Source: Ruminococcus sp.
GTDB lineage: Bacteria; Bacillota; Clostridia; Oscillospirales; Ruminococcaceae
Length of the DNA: 64,000 nt
NCBI RefSeq assembly: GCF_017464355.1
Contig: NZ_JAFUAG010000027.1
Location: forward strand, 124,001-188,000
Reading direction: 5' to 3'
Shown: positions 61,097-64,000 of the stretch, one piece after another
Layout of the letters: every line of letters starts with the position of its first letter
Numbering within the stretch: the first letter of the stretch is position 1
Notes under the pieces: generated by a model
The model's input: the letters and a program-made list of their open reading frames with translations, nothing else
Databases searched by the model: none
Told to the model about the DNA's origin: nothing
Made by a program: the position numbers and the translations under genes

Positions 61097-61125
61097 TTGT
61101 AATTTTCAGAGAAATGTGGTATAAT
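61097..61125 (+). promoter_or_regulatory. Sigma-A promoter of pepF
   Basis: TTGTAA, 17 bases ending TGTGG, TATAAT. Confidence 0.6.
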
Positions 61126-61178
61126 AGCTTATATATTATTTTTTCACGCTTTTTTTGACATAGAAAAGGAGAATCATT

Positions 61179-62978
61179 ATGAGCGAAGAAAGAATCCCTA
61201 AGAGAAGTGAAGTCGCTAAGGAAAATACCTGGGCGCTGGAAGATATCTTTCCTACAGATGAAGCCTGGGAGCAGGCGCTGGAAAATTTCAGGAAATACCC
61301 CGAAAAGACCGCTGCCTTCAAGGGCAGGCTGGGGGAGAGCGCTGATACGCTGCTGGAGTTTTTAAAACTCAGCGATGAGATATCCGTGGCCGCTGATGCC
61401 CTCGGCAACTATGCCCAGCGAAAGTCCGATGAGGATACGGCTGTGGCTAAGTATCAGGGCTATGTGGGTCAGCTGATGAGCGCCTATGTGGAACTGAATG
61501 CCGCAGGCAGCTTTGAGACCCCCGAGCTTATCGCCATACCCGAGGATAAGCTGAACGGTTTCTACAAGGATAACAAAGACCTTGAACTCTACCGCCGTCA
61601 CCTGGACCGCATAAGGCTGAAAAAAGACCATGTGCTTTCCGAAAACGAGGAAAAGCTCATAGCCATGACAGGTGAGATGGGCAATTCTGCCGAGAACATC
61701 TACTCCATGTTCTCTGATGCAGACCTTAAATTCGATGACGCTGTGGATAAGGACGGCAAGGCACACCAGGTAACTCACGGCAGCTATATCCCCCTTGTGA
61801 AAAACAGCGACCGTGTGCTGAGAAAGTCAGCCTTTGAGTCCATGTACAAGGGCTACGGCAGCTTCCGCAATACCTGCGCTGCCACCCTGAATGCCCAGAT
61901 AAAGGCAGTGAACTTCTACTCTCAGGCAAGAAAGTATGACTCTTCGCTGGAGGCTGCGCTGAGCGCTAATGAAGTTCCCGTTGAGGTCTACAAGAACCTC
62001 ATCAAGGCCGTACACGACAATATGAACTATATGTACGACTATGTGGCACTGCGCAAAAAGCTGCTGGGTGTTGATGAGCTGCATTACTACGACCTCTACA
62101 CTCCCATGGTAGCAGACTTTGAGATGAAAGTCACCTTTGAAGAGGCCAAGGAAACTGTTCTGAAAGCACTGGCACCCATGGGCGAGGACTACCTTGCTAT
62201 CCTTAAGGAGGGCTTTGAGAACCGCTGGATAGATGTCTATGAAAACGAGGGCAAGACCAGCGGCGCTTATTCCGCAGGGGCAAGGGTACACCCTTATGTT
62301 CTGCTGAACCACAAGGAGACCCTTGATTGTATGTTCACGCTGGCACATGAGATGGGTCACGCTATCCATTCATACCTTTCCAACAAGAACCAGCCTGTGG
62401 TGTACAGCGACTATGTCATCTTCGTGGCGGAAGTGGCTTCCACCTGCAACGAGGCACTGCTCATGCAGTACCTGCTGGCGCATACCGATGACAAGAAGGA
62501 AAAGGCTTACCTCATCAACTATTTCCTGGAGCAGTTCCGCACCACCCTGTACAGACAGACCATGTTCGCGGAATTTGAACTTAAGTGCAATGAGATATGC
62601 GCCGCAGGGGGCACCCTTACCGCAGATGAACTCTGTGAGATATACGGCGAACTCAATAAGCTCTATTTCGGTGACGGTGTAGTGCTTGATGAAGATATCA
62701 AGATGGAATGGGCAAGAATACCCCACTTCTACTACAACTACTATGTTTACCAGTATGCAACAGGATATTCGGCGGCTATAGCACTTTCACAGCGTATCCT
62801 GAAAGAGGGCGCACCTGCTGTAGCGGACTATATCGGCGGCTTCCTCAGCGGAGGCTGTTCGGCAGACCCCATATCTCTGCTGAAAAAAGCGGGTGTTGAT
62901 ATGAGTACCACCAAGCCTGTTACCGAGGCACTTGCACTGTTCGGCGATCTCATTTCTCAGATGGAGAGCCTCTTCTGA
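61179..62978 (+). CDS. pepF: Oligoendopeptidase F (M3 family metallopeptidase)
   Basis: 599 residues, the usual PepF length. The zinc motif HEMGHAIHS (His 389 and 393, Glu 390) is followed by the third ligand in FVAEVASTCNEALL. The N-terminal helical oligopeptidase_F domain precedes it. It cleaves short peptides in the cytoplasm. AAGGAGAATCATT precedes the ATG. A single-gene unit. Confidence 0.95.
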   Translation: MSEERIPKRSEVAKENTWALEDIFPTDEAWEQALENFRKYPEKTAAFKGRLGESADTLLEFLKLSDEISVAADALGNYAQRKSDEDTAVAKYQGYVGQLMSAYVELNAAGSFETPELIAIPEDKLNGFYKDNKDLELYRRHLDRIRLKKDHVLSENEEKLIAMTGEMGNSAENIYSMFSDADLKFDDAVDKDGKAHQVTHGSYIPLVKNSDRVLRKSAFESMYKGYGSFRNTCAATLNAQIKAVNFYSQARKYDSSLEAALSANEVPVEVYKNLIKAVHDNMNYMYDYVALRKKLLGVDELHYYDLYTPMVADFEMKVTFEEAKETVLKALAPMGEDYLAILKEGFENRWIDVYENEGKTSGAYSAGARVHPYVLLNHKETLDCMFTLAHEMGHAIHSYLSNKNQPVVYSDYVIFVAEVASTCNEALLMQYLLAHTDDKKEKAYLINYFLEQFRTTLYRQTMFAEFELKCNEICAAGGTLTADELCEIYGELNKLYFGDGVVLDEDIKMEWARIPHFYYNYYVYQYATGYSAAIALSQRILKEGAPAVADYIGGFLSGGCSADPISLLKKAGVDMSTTKPVTEALALFGDLISQMESLF

Positions 62979-63189
62979 AAACATTCGCACAGCGAAAAAA
63001 AGCAAACAAATGGCGCAGACAGATAAAAAGACAGCATAACAGATCATCGTGGCAGACGAACTGAAGACCCTGAAAAAACACCACCTATCCGCCAGGTGTT
63101 TGCGTGTGAACGGAGAACGATATCTGTCCCGAAAACGGGACAGCAGTAAAAAAGTAAGGAACCAGAGTGAATTAAAAAGGAAGTGTGAT
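62979..63189. other. Intergenic region before the ABC exporter
   Basis: About 210 bases with two hairpins: CACCT/AGGTG near 63083-63100 and CTGTCCCG/CGGGACAG (63124-63142) with a 4-base AAAA loop. Neither has a strong T-run. They may shape the leader of the downstream gene. Confidence 0.4.
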
Positions 63190-64000
63190 ATGCTAAGTTT
63201 AAAGGAGATAACCAAAGACTATGTCGTGGGCGACACGACGGTCAGGGCGCTGAAAGGTGTCAGCATTGATTTCCGTGAGAACGAGTTCGTTTCCATACTG
63301 GGACAGTCGGGCTGCGGTAAAACTACACTGCTGAACATCATCGGCGGCCTTGACAGATACACCAGCGGCGATCTGAACATCGGCGGAAAGTCCACCAAGG
63401 ATTTCAAGGATGCCGACTGGGACAGCTACCGCAACCACTCCATAGGCTTCGTTTTTCAGAGCTATAACCTTATCCCCCACCAGACCGTACTTGCAAACGT
63501 AGAGCTGGCGCTGACCCTCTCGGGTGTGCCTAAGGCGGAAAGAAGAAAGCGTGCTGTCGATGCGCTTACTCAGGTGGGTCTGGGCGACCAGCTCAATAAA
63601 AAGCCCAACCAGATGTCAGGCGGACAGATGCAGCGTGTGGCCATAGCGAGAGCCCTCGTGAATGACCCCGATATTCTGCTGGCCGATGAGCCTACTGGCG
63701 CCCTCGATACCGAGACCAGCGTGCAGATAATGGAGATACTCAAAAAGATCTCCAAGGATAAGCTCATCATCATGGTAACACATAACCCCGAACTGGCAGA
63801 GAAGTATTCTTCAAGGATAATCCGTCTGCTGGACGGCAAGGTCATAGATGACTCAGACCCCTACAAGGCCGAGATAAAGAAGCAGGAGAAGACCAAGGCT
63901 GAAAAGAAGGCCGAGCGCAAAAAGCTCAGGACTTCCATGAGCTTTCTCACTGCTCTCAGCCTTAGCCGCAATAACCTCATGACCAAAAAGGCCAGAACTC
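63190..64000 (+). CDS. MacB/LolD-type ABC transporter ATP-binding domain, runs off the window
   Basis: The first 270 codons are present. Walker A GQSGCGKTT (about 38-46), Q-loop FQSYNLIPHQTVLANVELAL, signature MSGGQMQRVAIARAL, Walker B ILLADEPTGALD and switch THNPELAEKY are intact. After about residue 230 a basic linker (KKQEKTKAEKKAERKK) leads into SFLTALSLSRNNLMTKKART, the usual start of a fused FtsX-like permease. It likely exports a lipid, peptide or antibiotic. AAGGAAGTGTGAT precedes the ATG. Confidence 0.88.
   Translation, partial: MLSLKEITKDYVVGDTTVRALKGVSIDFRENEFVSILGQSGCGKTTLLNIIGGLDRYTSGDLNIGGKSTKDFKDADWDSYRNHSIGFVFQSYNLIPHQTVLANVELALTLSGVPKAERRKRAVDALTQVGLGDQLNKKPNQMSGGQMQRVAIARALVNDPDILLADEPTGALDTETSVQIMEILKKISKDKLIIMVTHNPELAEKYSSRIIRLLDGKVIDDSDPYKAEIKKQEKTKAEKKAERKKLRTSMSFLTALSLSRNNLMTKKART

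Noticed and set aside
1-64000. tRNA, rRNA, CRISPR or prophage genes
   Set aside because: No tRNA-like GGTTCRA arms with cloverleaf context, no regularly spaced repeats and no phage structural motifs were found on either strand by reading.

Overview
The window comes from a Gram-positive, fibre-degrading gut or rumen Clostridia, most likely Ruminococcus-like. This is inferred from several things: a GH10 xylanase, two GH53 galactanases, lipoprotein signal peptides, strong AGGAGG-type ribosome sites, sigma-A promoters spaced at 17 bases, and frequent GTG/TTG starts. Coding is dense on both strands and base composition is moderate. No rRNA, tRNA, CRISPR array or prophage was seen.

Layout. 1-5 kb: a histidine acid phosphatase (phytase-like) lipoprotein cut by the window edge, then a nitrilase-superfamily/NUDIX pair and an ATP-grasp protein. 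5-9.5 kb: GH10 xylanase, transaldolase followed by a structured RNA-like segment, an EEP-family phosphodiesterase and an 11-residue-repeat protein. Two copies of a ~300-bp palindromic element lie in convergent gaps here. 9.5-18 kb: BASS transporter, LCP cell-wall ligase, RF2, a proC operon with two membrane proteins, an AlkZ-related protein, TrmO and a frameshifted XRE regulator. 18-23 kb: glycosyltransferase, a PASTA protein whose kinase domain has lost its catalytic residues, phosphofructokinase, and a THF riboswitch driving folT. 23-28 kb: a small RNA-like transcription unit, then a zinc regulon (Zur-like regulator with palindromic operators, Cys-rich membrane protein, ZnuA, ZnuC, ZnuB, OB-fold-like lipoprotein).

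28-41 kb, minus strand: a tightly coupled MoxR AAA+ ATPase / DUF5682 / VWA / SWIM / DUF4132 operon. Its five-protein composition matches the uncharacterised E. coli yehL-yehM-yehP-yehQ and yehI genes (recalled, not searched). Directly upstream are a separately transcribed small alarmone synthetase and two overlapping WYL-type regulators. This is the best candidate for an undescribed system.

41-47 kb: carA, then a single 1351-codon frame joining the carbamoyl-phosphate synthase large subunit to diaminopimelate epimerase. 47-60 kb: a galactan-use locus with two copies of a GCGCAA-type palindromic operator, an unrecognised 610-aa cytoplasmic protein, an internal GH53, a sugar ABC importer, an MsmX-type ATPase, a LacI regulator and a membrane-hairpin GH53-CBM61 enzyme. 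Extracellular galactan would be cut by the large GH53, imported by the ABC system and finished inside by the second GH53 and perhaps the unknown protein. 60-64 kb: an AT-richer ketopantoate-reductase-like gene, PepF and the start of a MacB-like ABC exporter.
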